DNA of 64,000 bases from a bacterium (GCA_024226315.1 JAAELT010000018.1:1-64000), one strand, 5' to 3'; counted from the stretch's first letter, positions 9,718 through 19,570 are shown. A program made the numbers and translations. Notes: a model not told the origin generated them from the sequence alone.

Positions 9718-11463
9718 TCAGAATTCGGCGCGTTCGAGGTTCGCGAGACCCAGGCGCAGCGGCACCAGGCAGGTGACCGCGGTCAGCACGATCATCCAGG
9801 CCACCGCCGTGGCGACGACCCAGGGATAGGCGTCCTCGCCGACGAAAGCCGCCAGGCGCCCCCACAGCAGCACCGCCGCCTGCCCGGCACCGATCAAGGC
9901 GATGAAGAGCATGCTGAGCAGGAAGTTGAGCGTGCCGCCCAGCCCGGAGACGATCCGCGCCGGGTTCTCCTCTTCGAAGTTGGGATAGAGGCTACCGAGG
10001 CCCACCGCCAGGCCCGACAAGGCGAAGGTGGTGGCGACGATGCCCGCCACCGACAGCGCGAAGGCGGTGCGATCGAGCCCCAGCTGCCATCCCGAGAGCA
10101 CCGCCAGACTCACCGTGAAGACCGAGGTGCTGCCCACGGAGAGCCAGAACTTCTGCCACATGATCTGGCGCAGGGTCACCGGCGCCAGGCCGATGATCCA
10201 GAACCGGCGCCCTTCGAGGCTGACCAGGGGATAGATGAAGCGGGTGGTGAGCGACGCGAGGATCAGCATCGCCGCGCCCAGATTGAGCAACGTGCCCAGG
10301 GCGCGCCAGGACTCGTCGTGGGTGAAGCTGCGCGCGCCCCGGATGTTGGCGACATAGAGGGCCATGATGCCGAAGAAAAGCACGAACTGCGACCACTGCG
10401 CCGGATCGCGCCAGAAGAGCTTGAAGTCCTTCGAGACCAGCGACCGGACCGGCGGCGGCAGCGGACGCAGGAAGGCGTCGAAGCGATCCAGGATGCCGCG
10501 GCCGTTTCGGGCCCGTCGAACGCCGGCACCGTCGCCGAGCGCCGTCCAACCGGCATAGAACCAGCGCTCCGCGGCGAGGGTGGCCAGCCAGACGAGGAAG
10601 AGCGCGTTCGACACCAGCAGCAACCAGTGGAACAGGCCGGCGCCAAGGTCCCCGGTGGCGGTGCCGAGCAACCCCTGGGACACCCAGAAGCTGGGCAGGA
10701 ACGGCGACTGCGTCCGCCCCAGGGTCTCGACCACTGCCTGCAGGCTGGGCGTCTCGACGAAGCTCGGCACCTCGATCCGGCCTCGAAAGAAACCCAACAG
10801 GGCCAGCAGCAGCACGCCGGCGAGCCCCAGCCAGACCCCTCGGTGGAGGCGCGATCCCTTCACCGCCACCACCACCCGCACCACGATCACGGTGATAAGC
10901 GAGCCGAGCGCCGCCGGGATGGTGACGAAGGGCAGGTAGAAGGCGACGAGCGCCAGGTAGAAGACCGGCGGCGCGCCGGTCTCGAGCCCGTAGGCGAGCA
11001 GCACCGGCGAGCCGAGAAAGGCGGAGGCCCAGGAGCTGAAGGTCACGCACTCGTAGAACCGGCCGAGGAAGAAGGTCGCCGTCGTAATCGGGCTCTGGAG
11101 CTGGTGGGTCACCTCGCGGGAGCGGTAGAGCGTCGAGTACGCGATCAGCACGTTCGAGAAGATCAACATCACGAACAGGGCCAGGGCGAACACCGACAAC
11201 AAGCGCGCCATGACCAGGTCGCTCAGACGCAGCGCGCCGACCCCCAGGGCCTGCTCGGACATGCCCCCGAGTAGCCCGAAGCCGGACCATGAGAGCAGGA
11301 ATATGCCCAGCCACAACGCCACGGCGGAGATCGAAACGAACGCCACCTTGAGCTTCGACTCCCGCTGCACCGAGGCGAGGGTGTGGCGCACGATGCGCTG
11401 CTTGGCCCACAGGATGGCACCGAGCTGCGACGAGCCGAGGGGCGAGAAGAGGGTGCGGCTCAT
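9718..11463 (-). CDS. ABC-2 type transporter permease
   Basis: A 581-residue polytopic membrane protein with about a dozen hydrophobic stretches, consistent with a duplicated ABC-2-like permease. ATG 11463 overlaps the stop of the upstream ATPase gene by four bases (ATGA), fixing both the start and the coupling. It forms an exporter with the ATPase encoded just upstream. No residues point to a particular substrate. A 132-base gap with no obvious terminator separates it from the LysM/FecR gene downstream. Confidence 0.85.
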   Translation of the reverse strand: MSRTLFSPLGSSQLGAILWAKQRIVRHTLASVQRESKLKVAFVSISAVALWLGIFLLSWSGFGLLGGMSEQALGVGALRLSDLVMARLLSVFALALFVMLIFSNVLIAYSTLYRSREVTHQLQSPITTATFFLGRFYECVTFSSWASAFLGSPVLLAYGLETGAPPVFYLALVAFYLPFVTIPAALGSLITVIVVRVVVAVKGSRLHRGVWLGLAGVLLLALLGFFRGRIEVPSFVETPSLQAVVETLGRTQSPFLPSFWVSQGLLGTATGDLGAGLFHWLLLVSNALFLVWLATLAAERWFYAGWTALGDGAGVRRARNGRGILDRFDAFLRPLPPPVRSLVSKDFKLFWRDPAQWSQFVLFFGIMALYVANIRGARSFTHDESWRALGTLLNLGAAMLILASLTTRFIYPLVSLEGRRFWIIGLAPVTLRQIMWQKFWLSVGSTSVFTVSLAVLSGWQLGLDRTAFALSVAGIVATTFALSGLAVGLGSLYPNFEEENPARIVSGLGGTLNFLLSMLFIALIGAGQAAVLLWGRLAAFVGEDAYPWVVATAVAWMIVLTAVTCLVPLRLGLANLERAEF

Positions 11464-12206
11464 TCCTCTTCTTCGGCCTCGCGAGTGAGCTGCAAGAATA
11501 CGTCCTCGAGCGAGCCCGCTGCGGCCGACGCCAGGGATTTGATCTCGTCCACCGTGCCGACGTGCAGCAGCCGCCCACGGTGGATGATGCCGATGCGGTC
11601 GGCCAGCTCCTCGGCGATCTGCAAGCTGTGGGTCGACATGAAGACCGTCAATCCCTGGCGCGTCTTGTCGCGCAGGTAGGTCTTGACCGAGCGGATGTTC
11701 TTGGGGTCGAGGCCGACCCACGGTTCGTCGACGACGACGATCCGCGGCTGGTGCAGAAAGCAGGAGGCGAAGCTGAGCTTCTGCCGCATGCCGTGGCTGT
11801 AGGTCTCGACCAGCTGATCGGCGGCGTGGGACAGCTCGAAGGTTTCGAGCAGATCGTCGCAGCTCTGCTCGAAGGTCTCCTCGGGCAGCGAATAGAGCCC
11901 GGCCACGAAACGCATCAGCTCGCGTCCGGTCAATCTCTCGTAGAGGAACGGATGGTCCGGGATGTAGCCCAGCAGCTGCTTGGCGCTGATCGGATCACGC
12001 TGGATGTCGTGGCCTCCCAGAAGAGCACTGCCGCCACTCGGCCGCCTGAGGCCGGTGAGCATCTTGATGGTCGTCGTCTTGCCGGCGCCGTTGGGGCCGA
12101 GAAAGCAGAAGAACTCGCCCTCGGCGACGTCGAGGTCGAGGGGCTGGACGGCGGTCTTGGGCCCGAAACGCTTGGCCAGGCCCCGCGTCTGGATCATCAC
12201 GGTCAT
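11460..12206 (-). CDS. ABC transporter ATP-binding protein
   Basis: A 248-residue ABC ATPase. Walker A GPNGAGKTT lies at about 37-45, the signature is a relaxed YSHGMRQ at about 136-142 (canonical LSGGQ is lost, as in CcmA/NatA-like exporters), and Walker B is RIVVVDEP at about 155-162, followed by GLDP and the H-loop in FMSTHSLQ. It energises the downstream permease, with which it shares an ATGA overlap. The transglutaminase gene ends three bases upstream, so all three form one operon. Confidence 0.93.
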   Translation of the reverse strand: MTVMIQTRGLAKRFGPKTAVQPLDLDVAEGEFFCFLGPNGAGKTTTIKMLTGLRRPSGGSALLGGHDIQRDPISAKQLLGYIPDHPFLYERLTGRELMRFVAGLYSLPEETFEQSCDDLLETFELSHAADQLVETYSHGMRQKLSFASCFLHQPRIVVVDEPWVGLDPKNIRSVKTYLRDKTRQGLTVFMSTHSLQIAEELADRIGIIHRGRLLHVGTVDEIKSLASAAAGSLEDVFLQLTREAEEEE

Positions 12207-12209
12207 GGC

Positions 12210-13688
12210 TCACTCGATCTCAAGGACTTCGATTTCCAGCTTGCCGAGATAGGGCAGTAAACGAGGCCATTGCTCGATGCCGCCGGTGAGCAGTTTGACG
12301 TGGGTGGCGTCGGCCAGGGGTTGATCGAGTGTCGGGTCCATCCAGACCCAGTCACCGAGGTGGACCTCGGGCCACGCATGATAGTAGAAGCCCTCGAGCT
12401 CGTCGCTCCAGACCAGTCCGATCGCTACCCGCGTCGGCACACCGGCGGCGCGCGCCAGGGCGGTGAACAGCACGGTGTGCTCATTGCAATCGCCACGGCG
12501 CTGCTCCAGCACCTCGAGCGCCGAAGGGATGCTGAGCACCGGCTCCTTGTCCAGCCGCGAGAACACCCAGTCGTGGATCGCGCGCGACCGGAGCCACGGG
12601 TCCGTCTCGTCGCCGACCACGGCGGCCGCCTGGCTCTCGATTTTCGGGTGGTCGGATTGGATGAACGCGTCGGTGCCCAGGAAAGGCGCGACCGCGGGCG
12701 AGCTGGCCGGATCGAGGCCGGGCGGCGGCTCGGCGGGCACGCTCAGGCGGTAGCGGCCGCCGCCCAGCGAGACCTGCACCCGGTCCTCGGGCAGACGCAG
12801 GTCGTCGAGGCCGCGGAGCTGGATGGTCATCGCCCGCGCCGCGCGGAACGGCCGCTGGCCCGAGGGACGGATCGCCGTGCGGCTGAGCAGGCCGGCGGTC
12901 GCTTGCTGCCCGGATACCGGCGCCGTCGCGTCATGGGGCGAAATGCGCTCCAGCACCAGGCCGATCGGCGTCTCGGCTCGTACTACCTCGCCGGTGTCGT
13001 CGATCCAGGCCAGCGACTTCAAACCACTCATCTGAACCGACAGGCGACAGGTCTCGACCTCACCGGCCGAAAGAGAGAGAACCTCCCGGGCGACACAGCG
13101 CACACGCGCTTCGCTCTTGCTGAGGGTCAGCGGATCGAACGTGTCGAGCCGCACCTGCTCACCGACCTCGAGGGCCGGGAACCGCAACGCCGAGCCAAGG
13201 CCGCCCGAGAAGATCATCGCGTCGTTGACCGGTAGACGCCAGGGGATCACCTCGCCGGCCGAGACCATCTCGCTACGCAGCTCGCCGTCCGCGACTTCGC
13301 CCGAGAGCTCGAAGTCGAACCCTGCCGAGCGCACGGCGAAGTCGAACTCCGCCCGCGGTGACTCGTAGGGGCGCCAGATCGAGCCAGAAAGGTCGAGATC
13401 CGTGCTCTTGCCGATCAGCTCGAGACTCATGCGCGCCGCGAGCTCCATCCGCACGCCGGCCAGCTGATGTCGCTCCTCGGGAATCTGGCGCAAGTGGACG
13501 TGACCCACCCTCTGCCCCTCGGCCAGGTAGACGCCCAGCCAGGAGTCGGTAGGCTCGCTCAGCCTCTCGGCGCCGACCGCGCCTGAACGCCTGACGCCGA
13601 GCTCGCCGCGCAGCAGGAGCCCCATCATCAACAGCCAGAAGCCGACGATCGGAGCCCCGATCATCCAGCGTCTGCGGCGACGGCTCAT
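12210..13688 (-). CDS. membrane-anchored transglutaminase-like protein
   Basis: A 492-residue protein with one N-terminal TM anchor (about 9-27), a long beta-rich middle without recognised domain, and a C-terminal transglutaminase-like cysteine-protease-fold domain (about 360-475). The catalytic triad is visible: Cys401 in RRGDCNEHT, His437 in FYYHAWPEV and Asp451 in WMDPTLDQ. Likely cuts or cross-links peptides on the outer face of the membrane. First gene of the operon with the ABC exporter, which suggests processing of an exported product (inference). Confidence 0.85.
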   Translation of the reverse strand: MSRRRRRWMIGAPIVGFWLLMMGLLLRGELGVRRSGAVGAERLSEPTDSWLGVYLAEGQRVGHVHLRQIPEERHQLAGVRMELAARMSLELIGKSTDLDLSGSIWRPYESPRAEFDFAVRSAGFDFELSGEVADGELRSEMVSAGEVIPWRLPVNDAMIFSGGLGSALRFPALEVGEQVRLDTFDPLTLSKSEARVRCVAREVLSLSAGEVETCRLSVQMSGLKSLAWIDDTGEVVRAETPIGLVLERISPHDATAPVSGQQATAGLLSRTAIRPSGQRPFRAARAMTIQLRGLDDLRLPEDRVQVSLGGGRYRLSVPAEPPPGLDPASSPAVAPFLGTDAFIQSDHPKIESQAAAVVGDETDPWLRSRAIHDWVFSRLDKEPVLSIPSALEVLEQRRGDCNEHTVLFTALARAAGVPTRVAIGLVWSDELEGFYYHAWPEVHLGDWVWMDPTLDQPLADATHVKLLTGGIEQWPRLLPYLGKLEIEVLEIE

Positions 13689-14005
13689 TCCAGATCTCCC
13701 GGGCTGCTCACGACCATTGAACGAACCGGGGCGGGGGTTCGTCTATCGGGAGACTCGTCGATCGGGAAGACCAGGGGCCGTGAAGAAGAGCAAAGACGAG
13801 CCGGCCCGACGAACACGGGAGTAGTGGGGTTTTGGGCTCGATCAATCCACACCAATCACTCGGTGCTTACCCCCAGGCTCGCCAGACCGGCTTCCGAAAC
13901 TGAATATAGTCTATTTTTGATCGTTGATCCAGCCTTCTACTTTCGATCACGAAAACGTCCACGATGATCGATCCGCACCAGGGATCGGCGAATCCGATCC
14001 GTGAC
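13689..14005. other. intergenic region, no gene seen
   Basis: About 317 bases between the transglutaminase gene and a hypothetical gene. There is a short inverted repeat (CGAACC/GGTTCG, near 13731-13751) and an AT-richer patch near 13895-13925. No convincing ORF, RNA or promoter was identified. Confidence 0.4.
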
Positions 14006-14581
14006 TCAGTGGGTCTTGTCCGACAGGGTTGCCGAGCTGGCCAACATCTCCGCGGTCTCTCGGATCCGGCTCCGAACGTCGTGCACGACGTTGACGAGAT
14101 CGGGAGAATGGCCCGAGGCGCCGAGGATCTCGACCACGTCGATGACCATCGATGCGAGGTATAGATCGGTCTTGGCATGGTGGGCTCGTTTCGAGCTCTC
14201 CCGGCTGCGCCGCAACAACAGCTCCGCCATGCTCCAGGTGAAGAACCTGCTCGTGGTCTCTCCGACCTCGAGCGCGTCGCGGACCGTGAAATCGCCGATC
14301 AGCGCCTCCAGATCGACGGCGCGATCGAAGGCGAGAGAGAGCAGATCGAGCCGCCGCCGCTCGATCTCGCGCTTCGGCTCCTCGAGCGCCGCCGAGTACC
14401 GCTTCACCAGATCGTGATCGAACATCTCGAAAGGTTGCAGAACCGATCGCAACCAGGCGCGAAACTCGGGGTCGCTACGCGCCAGACGCGCCGTGAGCAT
14501 TCTCTGCTCGTGCTCCGACAGCGCGCCGAAAAGCAGACGCGGCACGAGCGACTCGTCAACTTCGAAATCCATGACCTTCAC
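14006..14581 (-). CDS. hypothetical acidic helical protein
   Basis: Not recognised. About 191 residues, predicted largely helical, with no signal peptide or TM. The beginning (DFEVDESLVPRLLFGALS, then EHEQRMLTARLARSDPEF) resembles the short N-terminal zinc-less anti-sigma-like segment of some bacterial proteins, but no catalytic motif is visible. GTG 14581 is preferred as start because GGAGG lies seven bases upstream; ATG 14572 is an alternative, and a GTG at 14608 would place the Shine-Dalgarno inside the gene. It stands alone, with gaps of about 200-300 bases on both sides. Confidence 0.6.
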   Translation of the reverse strand: MKVMDFEVDESLVPRLLFGALSEHEQRMLTARLARSDPEFRAWLRSVLQPFEMFDHDLVKRYSAALEEPKREIERRRLDLLSLAFDRAVDLEALIGDFTVRDALEVGETTSRFFTWSMAELLLRRSRESSKRAHHAKTDLYLASMVIDVVEILGASGHSPDLVNVVHDVRSRIRETAEMLASSATLSDKTH

Positions 14582-14779
14582 CAGCGATCCTCCGTGGGCA
14601 AGATTCACTCGAAGCCCGGAGGTTAACCGATCGGCGCCCTCTGATCAAGGGAAATCTCTCTTTATGGGAGCATGTATCTAAATAGAATGTTCTTCCCGGA
14701 AGCAGGAGAGCACTCATGGAAGCGCAAGACTATCCAAAGGGGTGTTGGCTCCCACCCGGGGGCGGCGTAGGGTCCCGGC

Positions 14780-16360
14780 ATGGGCACGGGGAGCATCGAT
14801 CCCGGCGATCTGACCCGCGACCTGCGCCGACCGGGCATCGAGCTACGGGAGACACACATCTCCTGGGTCTTCCTGGACGGCGAAGACGTCTTCAAGGTCA
14901 AGAAGCCGGTCGCTCTGGGTTTCCTCGACTTCTCGACGCCGGAGAAACGCCGCCAGGCCTGCGAGGAGGAGGTGCGACTCAACCGCCGGCTGGCACCCGA
15001 CGTCTACCGCGGCGTCCTCGAGATCACCAGGAGCGGCTCGGGTGAACACCGCTTCGGCGGCACGGGCGCGCCGGTCGACTGGGCAGTGCACATGAAGCGA
15101 CTCCCCGACGACGCTCGCGCCGACCAGCGACTCGCCCGCGAGATGCTCTCGCGCGACGACGTCGAGCGCATCGCGCGCCATATCGCGGCCTTCCACAGGC
15201 GAGCGCGGTGTGACGAGGAGACTTCCCGCTACGGCACGATCCGAGTGATCGGCGCCAATGTCGAAGAGAACTTCGAGCAGACCCGTGACGTGCTCGGCTC
15301 CTACCTGAGCCCGGCGGAGGCCGAGGAGGTCGAGGGCTGGCAGCGGAGCTTCCTGGCACGACGGCACGAGTTGTTCGAGCGCCGGCTGGCGAATAGCAAA
15401 GTGCGCGACGGCCACGGCGACCTGCGACTCGATCACGTCTACCTCACGGGTGAGGAGGTGACGATCATCGACTGCATCGAGTTCAACCGGCGATTCCGTT
15501 TCGCCGACACCTGCGCCGACATCGCTTTTCTCGCCATGGACCTCGCCTGGCAGGGCCGAGCCGACCTGGCGGAGCACTTCCTGGCGGCCTATGCCCGGGA
15601 GGCGAACGACTACGACCTCTACCCGCTGGTCGATTTCTACGAGAGCTACCGCGCTTTCGTCCGCGGCAAGATCGCTTCGATGCTGGCGACGAACGAAGGC
15701 GCCGACGCCAGCTCCCGGCGGCACGCCGCGGACGAGGCGCGGCGCTTCTTCCTGCTGGCGCTGGCGTCGGAGCGGCGGTCGCTCCTGCCGCCGGTGGTAG
15801 TGGCGGTCGGGGGACTGATCGGCGCGGGCAAAACCACCATCGCCCGCCGCCTCGCCGCCGAGCTCACCGCGCCGGTGATCGACGCCGACCGCACCCGTAA
15901 GTTCCTGCTCGGGGTCGAGGCGCGCGACAAGGTGCACGTCGCGCCGTTCACCGGCGCCTACCGCCCGGGGTTCACAGAGAAAGTCTACGAGGAAGTCCTG
16001 CGCCGGGCTCGGGCGGTGCTCGATTCGGGCCGGCCGGTGATTCTCGACGCGTCGTTCCGCTCCCGCGCCCGGCGCGCCGCCGCTCGGCGACTGGCTCGCG
16101 ACCTGGGCGTGCCCTTTCGCTTCGTCGAGTGCTACGCCACGCCCGCGACCTGCCGCGAGCGGCTCGAGCGCCGTGCCCGCGCATCGAGCATCAGCGACGG
16201 CCGGCTGGAGATCTTCGACGACTTCGCGGCCAGTTGGGAGACGGTCGACGAGCTCGGCGAAGACGAGCACTTCATCGTCGACACGTCCAAGCCGGTCGAA
16301 ACCAACGTCCAGGCGCTGAGGCGCCGGCTGGCCACCTGGCCCGCCGGCTTGACCCAGTAG
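14780..16360 (+). CDS. aminoglycoside phosphotransferase-like / P-loop kinase fusion
   Basis: A 526-residue two-domain protein. The N-terminal part (about 15-330) has the fold signature of an APH/choline-kinase-like phosphotransferase: VFKVKKP early, the catalytic loop HGDLRLDH at 212-219 and the metal-binding DCIEF at 231-235. The C-terminal part (about 335-520) is a P-loop nucleotide kinase with Walker A GGLIGAGKTT (344-353) and a zeta-toxin/gluconate-kinase-like arrangement. This fusion is known across bacteria as an AAA family or bifunctional APH/ATP-binding protein; the substrate is unknown. Monocistronic, converging on an EEP-family nuclease gene across a palindromic repeat. Confidence 0.82.
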   Translation: MGTGSIDPGDLTRDLRRPGIELRETHISWVFLDGEDVFKVKKPVALGFLDFSTPEKRRQACEEEVRLNRRLAPDVYRGVLEITRSGSGEHRFGGTGAPVDWAVHMKRLPDDARADQRLAREMLSRDDVERIARHIAAFHRRARCDEETSRYGTIRVIGANVEENFEQTRDVLGSYLSPAEAEEVEGWQRSFLARRHELFERRLANSKVRDGHGDLRLDHVYLTGEEVTIIDCIEFNRRFRFADTCADIAFLAMDLAWQGRADLAEHFLAAYAREANDYDLYPLVDFYESYRAFVRGKIASMLATNEGADASSRRHAADEARRFFLLALASERRSLLPPVVVAVGGLIGAGKTTIARRLAAELTAPVIDADRTRKFLLGVEARDKVHVAPFTGAYRPGFTEKVYEEVLRRARAVLDSGRPVILDASFRSRARRAAARRLARDLGVPFRFVECYATPATCRERLERRARASSISDGRLEIFDDFAASWETVDELGEDEHFIVDTSKPVETNVQALRRRLATWPAGLTQ

Positions 16361-16371
16361 ATCCATCCCGA

Positions 16372-16475
16372 AATCCCAGGGTTTACACCCTGGGCTACCA
16401 CATACCGCCCCTGTCGGGGCTCCGGAGCCCGGAGGGCGACACGAGGTAGCCCAGGGCGTGAGCCCTGGGCGGAGC
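16372..16475. repeat. compound palindromic intergenic repeat
   Basis: Between two convergent genes lie nested inverted repeats. Hairpin one is CCCAGGG...CCCTGGG; hairpin two is GCCCAGGG...CCCTGGGC; the outer arms CCTGGGCTACC and GGTAGCCCAGG pair with each other around a central GCCCC...GGGGC stem. The structure could fold as a cruciform or act as a two-way terminator. Elements of this kind recur in some GC-rich genomes. Confidence 0.75.
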
Positions 16476-16481
16476 TTGGCC

Positions 16482-17411
16482 TCAGGCCGCTTCGCGCAGC
16501 GCCAGGTCCGCCACCAGCACCAGGTGGTCCGAGAGCGGCGCGCGCACGGTGTGATAGCCGGAGAAGCCGAGCTGCGGCGACACCAGGATCCAGTCGATCC
16601 GGCGACGCGGCCGGTGGGCCGGGTAGGTGGCCTCCAGGGTCTCGGGCTCGTGTGCCTGGAGCCCCAGAGTGCGCACCAGCAGATCCATCGACCTCGGCTC
16701 GTGGTGCCAGCAGCAGTTGAGGTCTCCCAGCACGACCAGCGGGCGCCCGCGCTCCCCCAGGGCCTCGACCATGCGCAGGATCTGCTTGCGGCGCACCGTC
16801 GGCCGCAGGAAGTCGAGGTGCACCGACACCACGTCGACCTCGACCCCGCCCCACTCGGGCACCTCGACCGCCGCCACCACGAAACCCTTGGTGTCGCGCC
16901 AGGACACCGCGAAACGGTGCGACAGCGGATCGAGCAACGGCTGCCGCGACAGCAACGCCGTACCGGCGGCATAGCGAAAGCCGCCGAAACCGAAGGCGTT
17001 GTGGTTGCCCCGGTAGTGATCGGAGAGGCCCGCTTGGCGGGCCAGGGACGCGACGTGATCGAAGTTGCCACTCCAGGTGGAGGGGCCGTCCACTTCCTGG
17101 AGGGCGACCACGTCCGGGGTCAGCTGGCGGAGAGTGTCGGCGATGTCGGCGAGGTTGCGCTGCGCCGTCGAGCGGCGCAGAAACGGCTTGGCCGGCACAT
17201 TGCGCCGGGCGTGCGCCACGTTGAGGGAGAAGAACCGCAGATGGTCGTCGGGCTTGGCCGGCACCTGCGCCGAGGGCGCCTCGTGGTCTTTCGGGGCAGG
17301 AAAGAACAGGGGCGCGGCGAGGTGGGATCTCGCCGTGGAGAAACGATGGGAAAAGCGCCGGATGCGGCGCAGGCCCCGGTTCGTCGCTTGCGTTCTCAGG
17401 GCGGTTTTCAC
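16482..17411 (-). CDS. endonuclease/exonuclease/phosphatase family protein
   Basis: A 309-residue metal-dependent phosphodiesterase of the EEP fold. Family motifs appear in order: SLNVAH near residue 82, the metal-binding Glu in ALQEVDG, HLDFLRP, GDLN (catalytic Asp/Asn), RRIDWIL and the terminal SDHLVL (Asp-His pair). The first 75 residues are basic and disordered-looking, without a clear signal peptide. The start is a GTG with no strong Shine-Dalgarno and could lie further in. Substrate (nucleic acid, phospholipid or other) unknown. Confidence 0.83.
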   Translation of the reverse strand: MKTALRTQATNRGLRRIRRFSHRFSTARSHLAAPLFFPAPKDHEAPSAQVPAKPDDHLRFFSLNVAHARRNVPAKPFLRRSTAQRNLADIADTLRQLTPDVVALQEVDGPSTWSGNFDHVASLARQAGLSDHYRGNHNAFGFGGFRYAAGTALLSRQPLLDPLSHRFAVSWRDTKGFVVAAVEVPEWGGVEVDVVSVHLDFLRPTVRRKQILRMVEALGERGRPLVVLGDLNCCWHHEPRSMDLLVRTLGLQAHEPETLEATYPAHRPRRRIDWILVSPQLGFSGYHTVRAPLSDHLVLVADLALREAA

Positions 17412-17524
17412 GTCAGGTGTGTCGAGAGATTCATCAGTGTTCGTGACTCGAACAGGCCGGGAGTATAGCTCTCCGGGCCGGATTCTTCCACTCCTCGGCC
17501 ATCAGGCCGCCCGCTCAGAGCTCG

Positions 17525-18127
17525 TCAGGGGTACAGCCTCCTCGACACCCAGCCGTCCTCGGTGCGCTCGAAGAGAGACCGCTCGTGCAGGCGGAAGGCG
17601 CCGGCCACCCAGAACTCGATCGTCGACGGTACCACCCGGAATCCCGACCAGTGGGGCGGGCGCGGCACCGGTCCGGTCAGGTACTTCGCTTCGTACTTCG
17701 CCACCCGGGCCATCAGGTGTGCCCGGCTCGGAAGTGGCTGACTCTGCTTCGACGCCCAGGCGCCCAGCCGGCTGGTACGCGGGCGGGTGGCGAAGTAGGC
17801 GTCGGCCTCGTCGTTGCCGACCAGATCGGCGTGGCCCTGGACCCGCACCTGCTGCTTCAGCTCCCGCCAGTAGAAGATGAGACTGACCTGGGGGTTGGCG
17901 AGGATCTCGGTCCCTTTCCGGCTCTCGAGATTAGTGTAGAAGACGAAGCCTCGAGCATCGTAGTCCTTGAGCAGCACGACCCGAGACGACGATTGGCCCC
18001 CGGCGTCGACGCTCGAGAGGACCATGGCGTTGGGATCTTCCATGCCGGTGGCCTGTGCCTTCTGGAAGACCTTGCCGAATCGCTCGAAGGGATCCTCGCG
18101 CGCCAGCGCTGTTTCGGTCTGGGCCAT
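17525..18127 (-). CDS. pdxH: pyridoxamine 5'-phosphate oxidase
   Basis: FMN-dependent oxidase that converts pyridoxine or pyridoxamine 5'-phosphate into PLP. The 200-residue length is typical. Signature segments are AMVLSSVDAGGQSSSRVVLLK and YTNLESRKG (FMN/phosphate contacts), LIFYWREL, and the C-terminal PdxH signature ending FERTEDGWVSRRLYP. The gene begins 13 bases after the cardiolipin synthase gene on the same strand, so the two are probably co-transcribed. Confidence 0.95.
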   Translation of the reverse strand: MAQTETALAREDPFERFGKVFQKAQATGMEDPNAMVLSSVDAGGQSSSRVVLLKDYDARGFVFYTNLESRKGTEILANPQVSLIFYWRELKQQVRVQGHADLVGNDEADAYFATRPRTSRLGAWASKQSQPLPSRAHLMARVAKYEAKYLTGPVPRPPHWSGFRVVPSTIEFWVAGAFRLHERSLFERTEDGWVSRRLYP

Positions 18128-18140
18128 GGATCGATTCTAC

Positions 18141-19562
18141 TCACATGTAGGGCGCGAACAGCCAGGCCAGGGAATCACGGAGCCGTTCGAAGAAGCGCCG
18201 GTTGTCGACCTCTTCGACCGTGACCTCGCGAGACTGCCGGCGCACGCTCTCGATGTGGGCAGCGACCAGGCTGGAGAACGGCCGATCGAACACCTCCACG
18301 GCCAGCTCGAAGTTGAGCCTGAGGCTGCGCGGGTCGAGGTTCGCCGAACCGATCTGGGTGTAGTGGTCGTCGACCACGAAGAGCTTGCTGTGGGCGAAAG
18401 GCGGCGGCTGGTAGTAGACGCGAACCCCTCGCTCCAGCAGCTCCCAAAGCATGTTGCGGCTCGCCCAGTGCACGAACGGCAGGTTGTTGGAGGCGGGGAG
18501 AACCACGGTCACCTCGACTCCCCGCAGCGCCGCCGCCTGCAACGCACCGATCAGCGTCCGCGGCGGCAGGAAGTAGGGATTCATGATCGCCACTTTGTGG
18601 CGGGCCGCGGAGACCGCGCCGACCAGGATGGTGACCAGCTTGTCGATGTCCTCGTCAGGGCCGTCGACCGCGGCACGGCACACCGCCTCCCCCGCCGCTT
18701 GCCCGCCGGCAGCGGACGGCTCGCGCCGCTCGCCGCTGACGAAGGCCCAGTCGTGCAAAAACACGCGCTCGAGCTGACAGACCACCGGCCCCTCGATGCG
18801 AAAATGAACGTCGATCGCCCGCCCCGGATTGTCGATGTCCTCGGCCAGGTGCCGGTCGCCGATGTTCATGCCGCCGGTGAAGCCGACCCAGCCGTCGGCC
18901 ACCAGGATCTTGCGATGGTTGCGCAGGTTGAAACGGAAGGTCGGCGGGATGAGCTTCGGCTCGAGAAAACGCTCGACCCGGATGCCTCGCTTGGCCAGGA
19001 CTCTGCCGATCCTGGGCCACGCGTACCACTCGCCGAAGCCGTCGATGATCACCCGCACCTCGACGCCACGGCCTGCCGCCCTCTCCAGCGCGTCGACGAA
19101 GGCGTAGCCAGTGGTGTTGGTCTCGAAGATGTAGGTGGTCAGGTAGAGCGTATGCCGGGCGCCTTCGATCGCCTCGAGCATCGCCGGAAAGGCCTGCTCG
19201 CCGTTGTGCAGCATCTCGATCCGGTTGCCGCCGGCGAGCGGTAGACCGGTGACCGCTTCAGAGACCCGGGCAAGCTCGGAGAACTCCGCCGGCAGGTCGG
19301 CGATCGCCACCACAGCGGCGCTCTCGCACAGCGGACTGCCGGAGAGATTCGAGGCGATGCCGTCGAGCGCCCTGGCCCGCGTCTCGATGCGATTGATGCC
19401 GAACAGGATGTAGATCAGGGCACCGAAGATGGGCAGGGTCAAGCAGAGAGCGACCCAGCCCATCGCCGACTTCGGATCCCGCTTGCGGAGCATGGCGTGC
19501 CCCGCCGCAAGCAACGACAGCGCGACGACGAGGCAGGGCAGGATCCACGTCTGGAACATCAT
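18141..19562 (-). CDS. cls: cardiolipin synthase (phospholipase D family)
   Basis: Membrane enzyme that joins two phosphatidylglycerols into cardiolipin. About 473 residues from ATG 19562, matching the family. Two N-terminal TM helices (about 5-22 and 36-55) are followed by two PLD domains with HKD motifs: NHRKILVADGWVGFTGG and AHSKLFVVDDHYTQIGSANLD. Longer in-frame upstream coding overlaps the neighbouring remnant and has no signature. It starts eight bases after the MBL-fold remnant and runs into pdxH. No strong Shine-Dalgarno is seen, so the start could shift slightly. Confidence 0.9.
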   Translation of the reverse strand: MMFQTWILPCLVVALSLLAAGHAMLRKRDPKSAMGWVALCLTLPIFGALIYILFGINRIETRARALDGIASNLSGSPLCESAAVVAIADLPAEFSELARVSEAVTGLPLAGGNRIEMLHNGEQAFPAMLEAIEGARHTLYLTTYIFETNTTGYAFVDALERAAGRGVEVRVIIDGFGEWYAWPRIGRVLAKRGIRVERFLEPKLIPPTFRFNLRNHRKILVADGWVGFTGGMNIGDRHLAEDIDNPGRAIDVHFRIEGPVVCQLERVFLHDWAFVSGERREPSAAGGQAAGEAVCRAAVDGPDEDIDKLVTILVGAVSAARHKVAIMNPYFLPPRTLIGALQAAALRGVEVTVVLPASNNLPFVHWASRNMLWELLERGVRVYYQPPPFAHSKLFVVDDHYTQIGSANLDPRSLRLNFELAVEVFDRPFSSLVAAHIESVRRQSREVTVEEVDNRRFFERLRDSLAWLFAPYM

Positions 19563-19570
19563 CCGGAAGA

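Noticed and set aside
9682..11274. 530-codon plus-strand ORF opposite the ABC permease
   Set aside because: Highly charged Arg/Glu/Gln/His-rich shadow, with no domain.
14716..15045. 109-codon ORF at the start of the phosphotransferase gene
   Set aside because: It lies out of frame over a clear gene and has no homology-like features.
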